A stretch of 15,720 nt of DNA from Clostridiales bacterium (GCA_019423835.1 JAHZAR010000063.1:1-15720); one strand, 5' to 3'. Numbered from the stretch's first letter, positions 7,235 to 14,579 are shown. The notes: generated by a model not told the origin, from the sequence alone. Made by a program: numbers and translations.

Positions 7235-7265
7235 GGTTATAGCTTATATCGGAATAGATTATAGC
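7235..7265. repeat. Direct repeat of TTATAGC spaced two helical turns
   Basis: GGTTATAGC (7235-7243) and GATTATAGC (7257-7265) repeat with a 22-base period, so both would face the same side of the DNA. They lie between the gpsA terminator and the liv promoter. Possible tandem binding site; the short length leaves chance open. The minus strand also shows TATAAT at 7258-7263 but no matching -35. Confidence 0.3.
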
Positions 7266-7312
7266 GGCGGCAAGCCGTCGGTCTGTCCGCATCAGGACTA
7301 CAGATGGTTTTT

Positions 7313-7342
7313 GGAGAAAAACAAACGCGGTCAAAGACCGCG
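7313..7342 (-). terminator. Intrinsic terminator of the DUF512-der-plsY-gpsA operon
   Basis: CGCGGTC (7326-7332) and GACCGCG (7336-7342) form a perfect 7-bp GC-rich stem with a 3-base loop. On the minus strand it is followed by TTTGTTTTTCTCC, a good U-tract. It begins 14 bases after the gpsA stop codon and separates this operon from the liv promoter. Confidence 0.9.
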
Positions 7343-7355
7343 CTGAATTTATCTG

Positions 7356-8363
7356 CTAATCCCAGGGAAGAAGGCTGTTCTCGATCCGCTTGTCCCTGAG
7401 CATCAGATCTCCCACTGCAGCCTTTGCCGCCTTTCCCTCGAACAGAACCTGATTCACCTGTTCCACAATCGGCATATCCTCACCGTACTTTTCTGCCAGT
7501 GCCCTGGCAGCCCTGGCGGAGTACACGCCCTCCACCACCATCTGCACCTCCTCCATGGCTTTCTCCATGGTATATCCCTTCCCAATCAGAATACCTGCCC
7601 GGCGGTTCCGGCTATGCATACTGGCGCAGGTAACAATCAGATCCCCGATTCCGGAAAGTCCGAAAAAGGTCTGCTCCCTGCCGCCCATCCGCACTCCTAA
7701 CCGTGTGATCTCCGCAATTCCCCTGGTTATCAGCGCTGCCTTGGTATTGTCGCCGTATCCCAGTCCGTCGGCAATGCCGGCTGCCAGAGCAATCACGTTC
7801 TTTAAGGCTGCCCCGATCTCTATGCCCAGCATATCCGGGCTTGTGTAAACGCGAAAGACTGCGCTCATGAAGACAGACTGGAGATACTCTGCCGTCTCTC
7901 TTCGATGGGCGCCTACCACACAGGTCGTCGGCAGGCCCCGGCTTACCTCCTCCGCATGACTCGGACCGGATAAAATCGCCACCTCGGCCTCCGGAAGCTC
8001 CTCCTCGATCACCTGGGAAAGGGTCATCAGGGTAGCGTCCTCAATCCCTTTCGCCACATCCACCACGATCTGGCCTTTTCTCAGAAAAGGCCTCATTCTG
8101 GCTGCTGTCTGGCGCACAAACACTGAGGGCACTGCCATAATCAGCACGTCTTTCCCTTCCATGCCCTGTTCTAAATCAGCGGTCAAAGAAATCTCCTCCG
8201 GTATCACAGCCTCCGGGAGATTTTTGTGGCGCCTGGTCCTCCCCATCTCCTCGATCTCCTCCGGGAGAGCTGACCAGATCTCCACCTGGTGCCCATTGTT
8301 ATGTAACAGTACGGCCAGCGCAGTTCCCCACGTTCCGGCCCCGATTACGCCGATTGATGTCAT
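7356..8363 (-). CDS. gpsA: NAD(P)H-dependent glycerol-3-phosphate dehydrogenase
   Basis: Cytoplasmic enzyme that reduces dihydroxyacetone phosphate to sn-glycerol-3-phosphate, the backbone for membrane phospholipids. The 335-residue protein has the family's usual length. It opens with the dinucleotide-binding loop GAGTWG (residues 8-13) and contains VAKGIE and SGPSHAEEV. It also has the catalytic-domain segment GAALKNVIALAAGIADGLGYGDNTKAAL, with its conserved lysines, and the GLSGIGDL/TC region. The ATG at 8363 is chosen because it begins directly with the Rossmann fold and has purine-rich GGAAGGGGAAGAG upstream. An ATG at 8411, one base after the plsY stop, would add an unusual basic 16-residue leader. 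It follows plsY, which consumes its product for phosphatidic acid synthesis, and is the last gene before the terminator. Confidence 0.97.
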   Translation of the reverse strand: MTSIGVIGAGTWGTALAVLLHNNGHQVEIWSALPEEIEEMGRTRRHKNLPEAVIPEEISLTADLEQGMEGKDVLIMAVPSVFVRQTAARMRPFLRKGQIVVDVAKGIEDATLMTLSQVIEEELPEAEVAILSGPSHAEEVSRGLPTTCVVGAHRRETAEYLQSVFMSAVFRVYTSPDMLGIEIGAALKNVIALAAGIADGLGYGDNTKAALITRGIAEITRLGVRMGGREQTFFGLSGIGDLIVTCASMHSRNRRAGILIGKGYTMEKAMEEVQMVVEGVYSARAARALAEKYGEDMPIVEQVNQVLFEGKAAKAAVGDLMLRDKRIENSLLPWD

Positions 8364-8412
8364 TGTCTCTTCCCCTTCCTTCCGGCTGCTGCGCCTGTTT
8401 TTCTGTCTCATG

Positions 8413-9069
8413 CTACTGTCCGGCCTGTTTTCTGGAGGCCCCCAGCTTATTCTCCGTGCCTGTCAGAAGGCGCCTGATATTGGCCCTGTGGCGCCAGATG
8501 GCCATCACCATGAGGATACCCCCCAGAGCGCAGAACTCCGCAAAGCAGCCTTCTGTCACCCGGTAGCTTCCCTGGCTTCCGAAAATCACAAGCTCTGTAA
8601 AAAAGACAATCGCTACCAGGATCGAGCCCAGAGACACATATCTCGTAATGCCCACTGTCACCCCGAACACAACCAGACAGGTGATCATGATGCGAAAATC
8701 CATGAAGGTGAGAATTCCGGCCATGCAGGCGATCCCCTTGCCTCCCCTGAATTTCAGATAAAACGGGAAATTATGGCCAAGCGTCACCCCAAGGCCCGCG
8801 TACAGAGCCCAGAGGGAGCTGTTTACGGCCCCGTCTCCGCGGCCAAACAGCAGCTGGGCCAGAGCCATGGCAAACACTGCCTTGAAAAAATCCCCCAGAA
8901 ATACAATCGCTCCTGCTTTCTTTCCCATGACACGAAGCACATTGGTGGAGCCTGCGTTTCCGCTTCCATACTGGCGGATGTCAAGCCCCTTTGACCTTCC
9001 GTACAGGTACCCCGACTGGATCAGCCCGAAGGCATACCCAATTCCCAAACAGACAAGCCGTTCCATCAT
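8413..9069 (-). CDS. plsY: Glycerol-3-phosphate acyltransferase PlsY
   Basis: Integral membrane enzyme that transfers an acyl group from acyl-phosphate to glycerol-3-phosphate, giving lysophosphatidic acid in the first committed step of phospholipid synthesis. The 218-residue protein has several hydrophobic segments and the three PlsY motifs: GSGNAGSTNVLR (about residues 36-47), GHNFPFYLKFRGGKGIA in the middle, and GSQGSYRVTEG near the C terminus. The length is slightly above the usual 190-210 because of a hydrophilic C-terminal tail ending in GASRKQAGQ. Two adjacent ATGs (9069, 9066) are possible; AAGGAG inside the end of der is nine bases before the first, which I use. The gap to der is only three bases, so translation is probably coupled. 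Its partner gpsA follows directly. Confidence 0.96.
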   Translation of the reverse strand: MMERLVCLGIGYAFGLIQSGYLYGRSKGLDIRQYGSGNAGSTNVLRVMGKKAGAIVFLGDFFKAVFAMALAQLLFGRGDGAVNSSLWALYAGLGVTLGHNFPFYLKFRGGKGIACMAGILTFMDFRIMITCLVVFGVTVGITRYVSLGSILVAIVFFTELVIFGSQGSYRVTEGCFAEFCALGGILMVMAIWRHRANIRRLLTGTENKLGASRKQAGQ

Positions 9070-9072
9070 CTC

Positions 9073-10407
9073 CTACTGCTCCTTTCCCTTCCTCTCGCGG
9101 ATAATAAATTTAAGAGCCGTTCCGCGGAAGCCAAAAGCATCCCTGATGCGGTTCTCAAGATATCTGGTGTATGAAAAATGCATCAGCTCCTTGTCATTCA
9201 CAAACACGACGAAGGTCGGCGGCTTCACCGCTACCTGAGTCATGTAGTAGAGCTTCAGCCTCTTTCCCTTGTCAGACGGCGGCTGCTGGAGAGCGACTGC
9301 CTCTGTCATAATCTCATTGAGAACGCCTGTCTGGATCCTCATGGTCTGGTTTTCCCTCACCATATCGATCAGGTCGTAGAGCTTATTTAATCTCTGTCCC
9401 GTCTGTGCGGAGACAAACACATACTCTGCATAGGGCACAAAGGAGAGAATTGTCTTGATTTTATTCGTATACTCATAAATGGTCTTGTCATTTTTTTCAA
9501 TGGCATCCCATTTGTTCACCACAATGATAATGCCCTTCCCCCGGTCATGGGCAATTCCTGCAATCTTGGCATCCTGCTCGGTCACACCCTCTGTGGCGTC
9601 AATGACCACCAGAACCACATCGGCCCTCTCCACCGCCGTCACCGTGCGGATGATGCTGTAGCGCTCCAGCTCCTCCTTGATCTTATTCTTCCTTCTGAGT
9701 CCTGCTGTATCAATAAACACATACTCTGTACCGTTGTGGACAATCTCCGTGTCCACGGCGTCGCGGGTGGTTCCGGCGATGCTTGACACAATAACCCGGT
9801 TTTCCCCCAGCAGCTTATTGACGATGGATGACTTGCCCACATTCGGCTTTCCCACGATGGCAATTCTGGGTCTGTCGTCGTCATCCTCCTCTCCCGTGTC
9901 CTCCGGAAAATGAGCCACCACGGCGTCGAGAAGCTCTCCGAGCCCCAGTCTGGATGCTGCGGAGATCGGGATCGGATCTCCGATTCCCAGATTGTAAAAT
10001 TCATACACGTCATTTCCAAATTTTGCAAAGCTGTCCACCTTGTTGACAGCCAGGATGACCGGCTTTCTGGACTTTCTGAGCATGTCCGCCACCTTGGAAT
10101 CCGAATCCGTGAGCCCCTGGCGGACATCTACGATAAAGATGATCACATCCGCCGTAGCAATGGCAATCTCCGCCTGCTCTCTCATCTGTGCCAGGATAAT
10201 ATCTCTGGAATCCGGCTCAATTCCTCCTGTATCGATCAGCGTAAACGCCTTGTCAAGCCAGGTACAGTCCGCATAAATGCGGTCTCTCGTCACACCTGGC
10301 GTATCCTTCACAATGGAAATCATCTCGCCGGCCAGGACATTAAACAAGGTGGATTTTCCCACGTTCGGACGTCCTACCACGGCTACGACTGGTTTCTTCC
10401 TGCTCAT
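9073..10407 (-). CDS. der: Ribosome assembly GTPase Der (EngA)
   Basis: Essential double-domain GTPase that helps mature the 50S ribosomal subunit. The 444-residue product has two consecutive Era-like G domains: GRPNVGKST (residues 12-20), DTPGVTRDR, DTGG and NKVD in the first; GKPNVGKSS, TTRDAVDT, DTAG and NKWD in the second. A C-terminal KH-like domain includes YYMTQVAVKPPTFVVFVN. An acidic linker, EDTGEEDDDD, joins the G domains, as in other family members. I start at 10407 because GGAGG (10415-10419) is seven bases upstream; the ATG at 10413 is one base from that site. It follows the DUF512 gene after 129 bases and leads into plsY. The pairing of der with gpsA and spoIVA nearby is shared with B. 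subtilis. Confidence 0.97.
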   Translation of the reverse strand: MSRKKPVVAVVGRPNVGKSTLFNVLAGEMISIVKDTPGVTRDRIYADCTWLDKAFTLIDTGGIEPDSRDIILAQMREQAEIAIATADVIIFIVDVRQGLTDSDSKVADMLRKSRKPVILAVNKVDSFAKFGNDVYEFYNLGIGDPIPISAASRLGLGELLDAVVAHFPEDTGEEDDDDRPRIAIVGKPNVGKSSIVNKLLGENRVIVSSIAGTTRDAVDTEIVHNGTEYVFIDTAGLRRKNKIKEELERYSIIRTVTAVERADVVLVVIDATEGVTEQDAKIAGIAHDRGKGIIIVVNKWDAIEKNDKTIYEYTNKIKTILSFVPYAEYVFVSAQTGQRLNKLYDLIDMVRENQTMRIQTGVLNEIMTEAVALQQPPSDKGKRLKLYYMTQVAVKPPTFVVFVNDKELMHFSYTRYLENRIRDAFGFRGTALKFIIRERKGKEQ

Positions 10408-10492
10408 ATTCATTCCTCCATCAAGGCTTCTCTGCTCCTGCTCCCTGGCTCCTTTCGCCCGGCAGAAAACAGGTCCCGTACTTTCTGTTCCT

Positions 10493-10510
10493 TCGGCAGC
10501 CTTCTGCCGA
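10493..10510 (-). repeat. Hairpin in the DUF512-der spacer
   Basis: TCGGCAG (10493-10499) and CTGCCGA (10504-10510) form a perfect 7-bp stem with a 4-base loop between the DUF512 stop and der. The minus strand continues with AAGGAACAG, so there is no U-tract and it is not a standard terminator. A processing or stability role is possible. Confidence 0.4.
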
Positions 10511-10536
10511 CTGCCTGCTCAGGGAGCGCCCTGTCC

Positions 10537-11934
10537 CTACATCCCTTCCAGTGAGTCCAGCTCATAGGGCCCGTGGACAGGCATGTTCTGTCCCTCCCCC
10601 ACTGGGCGAAGGACAGCATTCACGAAATCGCGCCCGCTTGATTTTACAATATTCACTGGTACTTGTAAAGCGTTTTGTACATCCTCCCTGGTGAGATCGT
10701 CCAGGAACACCTCCTCGCCGCTTCTGAACATGGCCTCCGGCAGAAGCAGGCGGCTTCCCAGCGGTTTTCCCTTCAGCTGGGCGATGAGATCCCGGGCTGT
10801 GATCAGCCCTGCCACTGTGATCAGCTCTCCGAAAAAGTCGTTCCTGATCCCGTAAACATGGACCTTCTTTCCTTTGAATCTGGCCGTTATCTGCTCTGTG
10901 TATTCCTTAATATATGGATAGGGAAGAAGCCCTGTGGCAATGGAAATCTCCTCTTCTTTTACAAACTGCCGCCATTCCTCTGTCCCTTCCTCCGGGAGAG
11001 AGGAAAGAGCTTCTCTTACCTCCTCCGTCATCAGGCGGATCATGCCGACGCCGTTTTCCAGCTGCATATAGCCGTCATACCGTTCCGCCTCCGGAAGCGG
11101 CCGCCCTGCCTGCATGTAAAACTCATCGCTGGCATGGATAAAATGGATTCCGTGCTCCCCGTAAATCTTTCTCTGCCAGTTCTCGATCAGGTCGATGGCC
11201 TGCCCGCACTCCTCCGGCGTAAAAGGCTCCAGAGGATAAAGTCCCTCCCGGTACCGGGAAAGTCCCACCGGCACCACAGACACGCTCTGCATGTGGGGGA
11301 TGTATCTGGTCAACTCACGAATGGAAAAGTCCAGCTCCTCTCCGTCATTGACCCCCCTGCAGAGCACAATCTGCCCGTTCATGGGGATGCCGGCCTCATA
11401 GAGCCGGTCTATCTTTTTGAGTGCTTCTCCTGCAAAGCGGTTATTGAGCATCCGGCAGCGAAGTTCCGGATTCATGGTCTGTACCGAGATGTTGATGGGA
11501 GCCAGCCGGAAACGGATAATCCGCTCAAAATCCTTGTCCTTCATATTCGTCAGCGTGATGTAATTTCCCTGCAGAAAAGAGAGCCTGGAGTCATCATCCT
11601 TAAAATACAGGGTTTCTCTCATCCCGGGAGGCATCTGGTCAATGAAGCAGAAAATACATTTATTGTGGCAGGAACGGTATTCACTCATCAGACCGTTTTC
11701 AAAATTCAGCCCCAGATCCTCATAGTTGTTTTCAATATCAAGCTCCCACTCCTCGCCGTTTTTCTTCCTCACTACCATAGTAATGGACTCGCTGTTTATC
11801 ATGTATTCATAGTCAAAAATATCCTCAATCTCCTCGCCGTCGATAGTGAGAACACGGTCTCCCGCCTCCAGCTCCAGCTCCTCCGCGATGGAGCCCGGAT
11901 CGACGGATTTGATCAAATGGCCTTTTTTCTTCAT
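10537..11934 (-). CDS. PDZ / radical SAM / DUF512 protein of unknown function
   Basis: The 465-residue protein has three parts. An N-terminal PDZ-like domain (about residues 5-65) includes SVDPGSIAEELELEAGDR and LTIDGEEI. A central iron-sulfur region has SCHNKCIFCF, giving Cys89-x3-Cys93-x2-Cys96, the radical SAM cluster motif, followed by FIDQMP and the DDDSRLSFLQGNYITLTN segment. The C terminus (about 290 onward, with VHVYGIRNDFFGELITVAGL and VFLDDL) is the DUF512 domain. This architecture matches the TIGR03279-type putative radical SAM family found in Clostridia and cyanobacteria, whose reaction is unknown to me. It is the first gene of an operon with der, plsY and gpsA, which suggests a housekeeping role, perhaps tied to ribosome or envelope maturation (inference). 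The start is uncertain: the ATG at 11934 begins with family-typical sequence but AGAGGA abuts it; an ATG at 11958 lacks a ribosome binding site. Confidence 0.9.
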   Translation of the reverse strand: MKKKGHLIKSVDPGSIAEELELEAGDRVLTIDGEEIEDIFDYEYMINSESITMVVRKKNGEEWELDIENNYEDLGLNFENGLMSEYRSCHNKCIFCFIDQMPPGMRETLYFKDDDSRLSFLQGNYITLTNMKDKDFERIIRFRLAPINISVQTMNPELRCRMLNNRFAGEALKKIDRLYEAGIPMNGQIVLCRGVNDGEELDFSIRELTRYIPHMQSVSVVPVGLSRYREGLYPLEPFTPEECGQAIDLIENWQRKIYGEHGIHFIHASDEFYMQAGRPLPEAERYDGYMQLENGVGMIRLMTEEVREALSSLPEEGTEEWRQFVKEEEISIATGLLPYPYIKEYTEQITARFKGKKVHVYGIRNDFFGELITVAGLITARDLIAQLKGKPLGSRLLLPEAMFRSGEEVFLDDLTREDVQNALQVPVNIVKSSGRDFVNAVLRPVGEGQNMPVHGPYELDSLEGM

Positions 11935-11992
11935 TCCTCTGTATCTGCCCTTCCGCATTTTTGTAAAATAAATCTCTCAGAATTTTCATAAA

Positions 11993-12007
11993 GCGGCAGA
12001 CTGCCGC
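11993..12007 (-). repeat. Perfect palindrome at the start of the DUF512 transcript
   Basis: GCGGCA (11993-11998) and TGCCGC (12002-12007) form a perfect 6-bp stem with a 3-base loop. It lies within about ten bases of the transcription start predicted from the promoter at 12020-12048, so it would sit at the very 5' end of the mRNA. It could act as a 5' stabilising hairpin or as an operator. Confidence 0.45.
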
Positions 12008-12019
12008 ATCACTTCCTCT

Positions 12020-12048
12020 ATCATATCAATATTGTCTGGGTTTGTAAA
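12020..12048 (-). promoter_or_regulatory. SigA-type promoter of the DUF512-der-plsY-gpsA operon
   Basis: On the minus strand TTTACA (12043-12048) and TATGAT (12020-12025) are separated by 17 bases. The transcription start would be near 12013 and the leader about 79 nt. It is back to back with the prs promoter, with 63 bases between the two -35 elements. Confidence 0.72.
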
Positions 12049-12111
12049 GAACCGGCTTGGGTGCCGCACAGTCCTTTCCTTGTCTTTTTCAGGGAAATTC
12101 TTCGTTTCCTA

Positions 12112-12141
12112 TTGACGATTTGTGTCTAAAAATGGTATAAA
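12112..12141 (+). promoter_or_regulatory. SigA-type promoter of prs
   Basis: TTGACG (12112-12117) and TATAAA (12136-12141) are 18 bases apart; transcription would start near 12148. Directly upstream of the -35, GGAAA (12093-12097) and TTTCC (12105-12109; preceding base 12110 is T) form a short inverted repeat that could be an operator, though it may be chance. Confidence 0.75.
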
Positions 12142-12159
12142 CATGGTGCAAAGATTGCT

Positions 12160-12175
12160 GACAGGACAACCTGTC
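12160..12175 (+). promoter_or_regulatory. Hairpin in the prs 5' leader next to the ribosome binding site
   Basis: GACAGG (12160-12165) and CCTGTC (12170-12175) form a perfect 6-bp stem with loop ACAA. It ends eight bases before the prs ribosome binding site GGAGGA (12184-12189). The position allows an effect on translation or mRNA stability; no known riboswitch fold is recognised in the roughly 49-nt leader. Confidence 0.45.
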
Positions 12176-12196
12176 TGATAAATGGAGGAATTTTTT

Positions 12197-13384
12197 ATGT
12201 CGAATGACTATGTATTTAAGGACCGGCTTCCGGTAGCACCTTTAAAAATTGCTGCTCTGGAGAGCTGCCGTGATCTGGCTGCAAAGGTCAATGACCACAT
12301 TATCAATTTCCGCCGCAACGATGCCGAGGAGCTGGAAAAAAGGCAGGAAAATCTGCAGTTTCGCGGCTATGATGCCGATTCCTATCTGTTAAGCTGCTCC
12401 TGCCCCCGCTTCGGCAGCGGAGAGGCAAAAGGCGCTGTCCATGAGTCTGTGCGCGGGACAGATATCTATGCGATGGTGGATGTGACCAACTACAGCCTTA
12501 CTTACAATATCAGCGGCTTTACCAACCATATGTCTCCGGATGATCACTTCCAGGATCTGAAGCGAATCATCGGCGCCACCGCTTCCACTGCCCACCGCGT
12601 CAATGTGGTTATGCCATTCTTATATGAGGGCAGACAGCACAAGAGAACCTCCCGCGAGTCCTTAGACTGCGCCATGATGCTGGAGGAGCTTGTCAACATG
12701 GGCGTTGAGAATTTTATTACCTTCGATGCCCACGATCCGAGAGTGCAGAACGCCATTCCGCTCAATGGATTCGACAATTTCATGCCCACCTACCAGTTTG
12801 TAAAGGCAATTTTCAAACACGACAAGACTCTGAAGATTGACAAGGAGCACCTGATGGTCATCAGCCCGGATGAGGGCGCCATGAACCGGGCGGTTTACCT
12901 GGCAAACAACCTGGGCGTTGACATGGGTATGTTCTACAAACGCCGCGATTACTCCAAGATCGTAAACGGCAGAAACCCGATTGTGGCTCACGAATTCCTC
13001 GGCTCCTCCGTGGAGGGAAAGACGGTTCTGATCATTGACGATATGATCTCCTCCGGCGAGAGCATGCTCGACACAGCCAAGGCCTTAAAGGACAGAAAGG
13101 CGGCCCGCGTTCTCATCTGCTGCACCTTCGGTCTTTTCACCAACGGTCTTGAGAAGTTTGACGACTTCTACAATAAGGAGTACATTGACTGCGTCATCAC
13201 AACCAACTTAAACTACAGGACACCGGAGCTTCTGAAAAGGGAGTGGTACGTGGAGGCTGATATGAGCAAGTTTATTGCAGCCATTATCAATTCCTTAAAT
13301 CACAATGCTTCCCTTGAGAATGCCCTGACTTCCACAGAGAAAAGTCAGAACCTGATCCGGAGATACAACGAGGCAAACAGATAG
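12197..13384 (+). CDS. prs: Ribose-phosphate pyrophosphokinase (PRPP synthetase), long divergent form
   Basis: Makes 5-phosphoribosyl-1-diphosphate from ribose-5-phosphate and ATP for purine, pyrimidine, NAD, histidine and tryptophan synthesis in the cytoplasm. The 395-residue protein is much longer than classical bacterial PRPP synthetases (about 315). Family features remain: an ESVRGTDIY segment (about 83-91), GRQHKRTSRES (145-155, equivalent to the RQ-containing ATP-binding loop), FDAHDP with metal-binding-type His179, VISPDEG (221-227) and the PRPP loop LIIDDMISSGES (278-289). Differences are an N-terminal region of about 70 residues with no classical counterpart, an insert around 97-120 (NYSLTYNISGF) and a C-terminal extension. 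The start at 12197 is fixed by GGAGGA seven bases upstream; an upstream ATG at 12182 overlaps that site. It is a single-gene transcript, divergent from the DUF512 operon. Confidence 0.92.
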   Translation: MSNDYVFKDRLPVAPLKIAALESCRDLAAKVNDHIINFRRNDAEELEKRQENLQFRGYDADSYLLSCSCPRFGSGEAKGAVHESVRGTDIYAMVDVTNYSLTYNISGFTNHMSPDDHFQDLKRIIGATASTAHRVNVVMPFLYEGRQHKRTSRESLDCAMMLEELVNMGVENFITFDAHDPRVQNAIPLNGFDNFMPTYQFVKAIFKHDKTLKIDKEHLMVISPDEGAMNRAVYLANNLGVDMGMFYKRRDYSKIVNGRNPIVAHEFLGSSVEGKTVLIIDDMISSGESMLDTAKALKDRKAARVLICCTFGLFTNGLEKFDDFYNKEYIDCVITTNLNYRTPELLKREWYVEADMSKFIAAIINSLNHNASLENALTSTEKSQNLIRRYNEANR

Positions 13385-13416
13385 GGAAACGCCATTTATC
13401 AGGCATTGCTTTATAT

Positions 13417-13452
13417 CAGACAGGGGGGATGATTCATCATCCCCCCTGTCTG
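13417..13452 (+). terminator. Perfect 16-bp hairpin after prs, between convergent genes
   Basis: CAGACAGGGGGGATGA (13417-13432) pairs perfectly with TCATCCCCCCTGTCTG (13437-13452) around the loop TTCA. It begins 33 bases after the prs stop. There is no proper T-run on either side (plus-strand tail CATTCTCTG), so it is either an inefficient bidirectional terminator or a strong 3'-end structure. No other terminator for prs or for the convergent carboxypeptidase gene is apparent. The following bases to 13649 hold a small GCTGC/GCAGC stem (13510-13522) and no credible gene. Confidence 0.6.
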
Positions 13453-13649
13453 CATTCTCTGCGGGTCACCGCCCCTCTCTCTTCAGATAGTTCTTATACA
13501 TAAGGATCTGCTGCGAAGCAGCGCCTACATAAATCTGTCTTATTTTCCACCGCCTGCCTCATCCTTTGCAGTGAATTTCTGCAGCTTTCCCTCACAATTT
13601 CCGGCTGCCGTCTCTTTTCTCTCCCCGAGTCTTACTGCCGCTTTCCATT

Positions 13650-14579
13650 CTAAACCGTTCTCAGCAGACCCCCGATCAGGGCACACCTGGCATCTGCTCC
13701 GTGACCGATCTCTCTGGTGACTGCTACCGGAAGATTTCCCGCAAAGGAAAGAACCAGCCTTTCTGCGGCCTGTGGCCCTTCCTCCCTCTCCAGCTCTGAA
13801 AAGGTTCCCAAAAGGATTCCCCTGATCTTTTCAAAGGCTCTCCTCTGGGAGAGCTGTGCCAGACAGGCTGTAATCCGGTCCGCCCTTCCGCTGTTGGCCT
13901 CCAGAATCAGAATCTTTCCTTCCAGATCCGGAAAATAGGGGGTACCCGAGAGCTTCAGAAAGCACCGGATATTTCCTCCCACAGCAGTCCCCTCCATGGC
14001 GCTTCCCTGAACAAAGCGGCAGGACAGTCCGCACAGGGAGCGGGACTCCCGGGTCAGAACCGTTTCCTTAAATGCTTCCCTGAGACTCCCTGTATTCTCC
14101 GGCCGGAGCAAAGACACAAGGTCCTTCAGCTGCCCTCTTCCCTCCGGCCGGAGAATGTTCCTCAGCTGGTACAGGCCGCACCTGCGTCCCGTTCTGGCGT
14201 AGACAGCATTGAGTACACAGGTCAGATCGCTGTATCCAAACAGGAGCTTATCCTCCGGAGCCTTCTCAATTGCCCCGTAATCGATCCAGGACAGAATTTC
14301 ATTTGCATAGTCGCCGCCGGACAGGTCGAAGACGGCGCGGACGGCCGGGTCGCAGTACAGAGCTGTCAGCTCTCCGGCCCGCTCCCTGGCTGTGCCTGCG
14401 GCAGCTCCCTTCCGGCCGGCAAACAGGCAGCTGCCGTAAACAGGTTCCAGACCTGCGCTCTTTAAGACAGAGAGAAACTCCTGAAAAGCAGGTTTAAAAC
14501 TCTCCGAAAGGCCGTTGGAACAGCACACCAGGCCAATTTTCACTGGTTTTTCAGCTTCTCTTCCTTCCTTCTTTCCCAT
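13650..14579 (-). CDS. S66-family LD-carboxypeptidase-like serine peptidase
   Basis: Family members are cytoplasmic LD-carboxypeptidases that remove the terminal D-Ala from murein tetrapeptides during cell-wall recycling (LdcA), or relatives such as MccF that cleave peptide antibiotics of the microcin C type. The 309-residue protein has the usual length. The catalytic set appears intact: Ser117 in FGYSDLT, Glu227 in LILEAN and His293 in IGHGAD. SGGDYANEIL (87-96) and GGNIRCFLKLSGTPYFPD (201-218) are also characteristic. There is no signal peptide, which fits a cytoplasmic site. The ATG at 14579 has GGAGGAG eight bases upstream and is preferred over GTG/ATG at 14609/14606, which lack a good site. 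The gene lies 40 bases after recG and is probably co-transcribed. Whether it is a true LdcA or an MccF-like enzyme cannot be settled here. Confidence 0.9.
   Translation of the reverse strand: MGKKEGREAEKPVKIGLVCCSNGLSESFKPAFQEFLSVLKSAGLEPVYGSCLFAGRKGAAAGTARERAGELTALYCDPAVRAVFDLSGGDYANEILSWIDYGAIEKAPEDKLLFGYSDLTCVLNAVYARTGRRCGLYQLRNILRPEGRGQLKDLVSLLRPENTGSLREAFKETVLTRESRSLCGLSCRFVQGSAMEGTAVGGNIRCFLKLSGTPYFPDLEGKILILEANSGRADRITACLAQLSQRRAFEKIRGILLGTFSELEREEGPQAAERLVLSFAGNLPVAVTREIGHGADARCALIGGLLRTV

Noticed and set aside
10675..11991. Long plus-strand open frame (438 codons) opposite the DUF512 gene
   Set aside because: It is antisense to a gene with an intact radical SAM motif; no start signal and no recognisable domain.
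13466..13562. Two tiny minus-strand frames (11 and 22 codons) after the prs hairpin; the first reads MYKNYLKREGR, like the start of a sugar transferase
   Set aside because: Too short, no ribosome binding site at proper spacing, and the resemblance covers only about eight residues.
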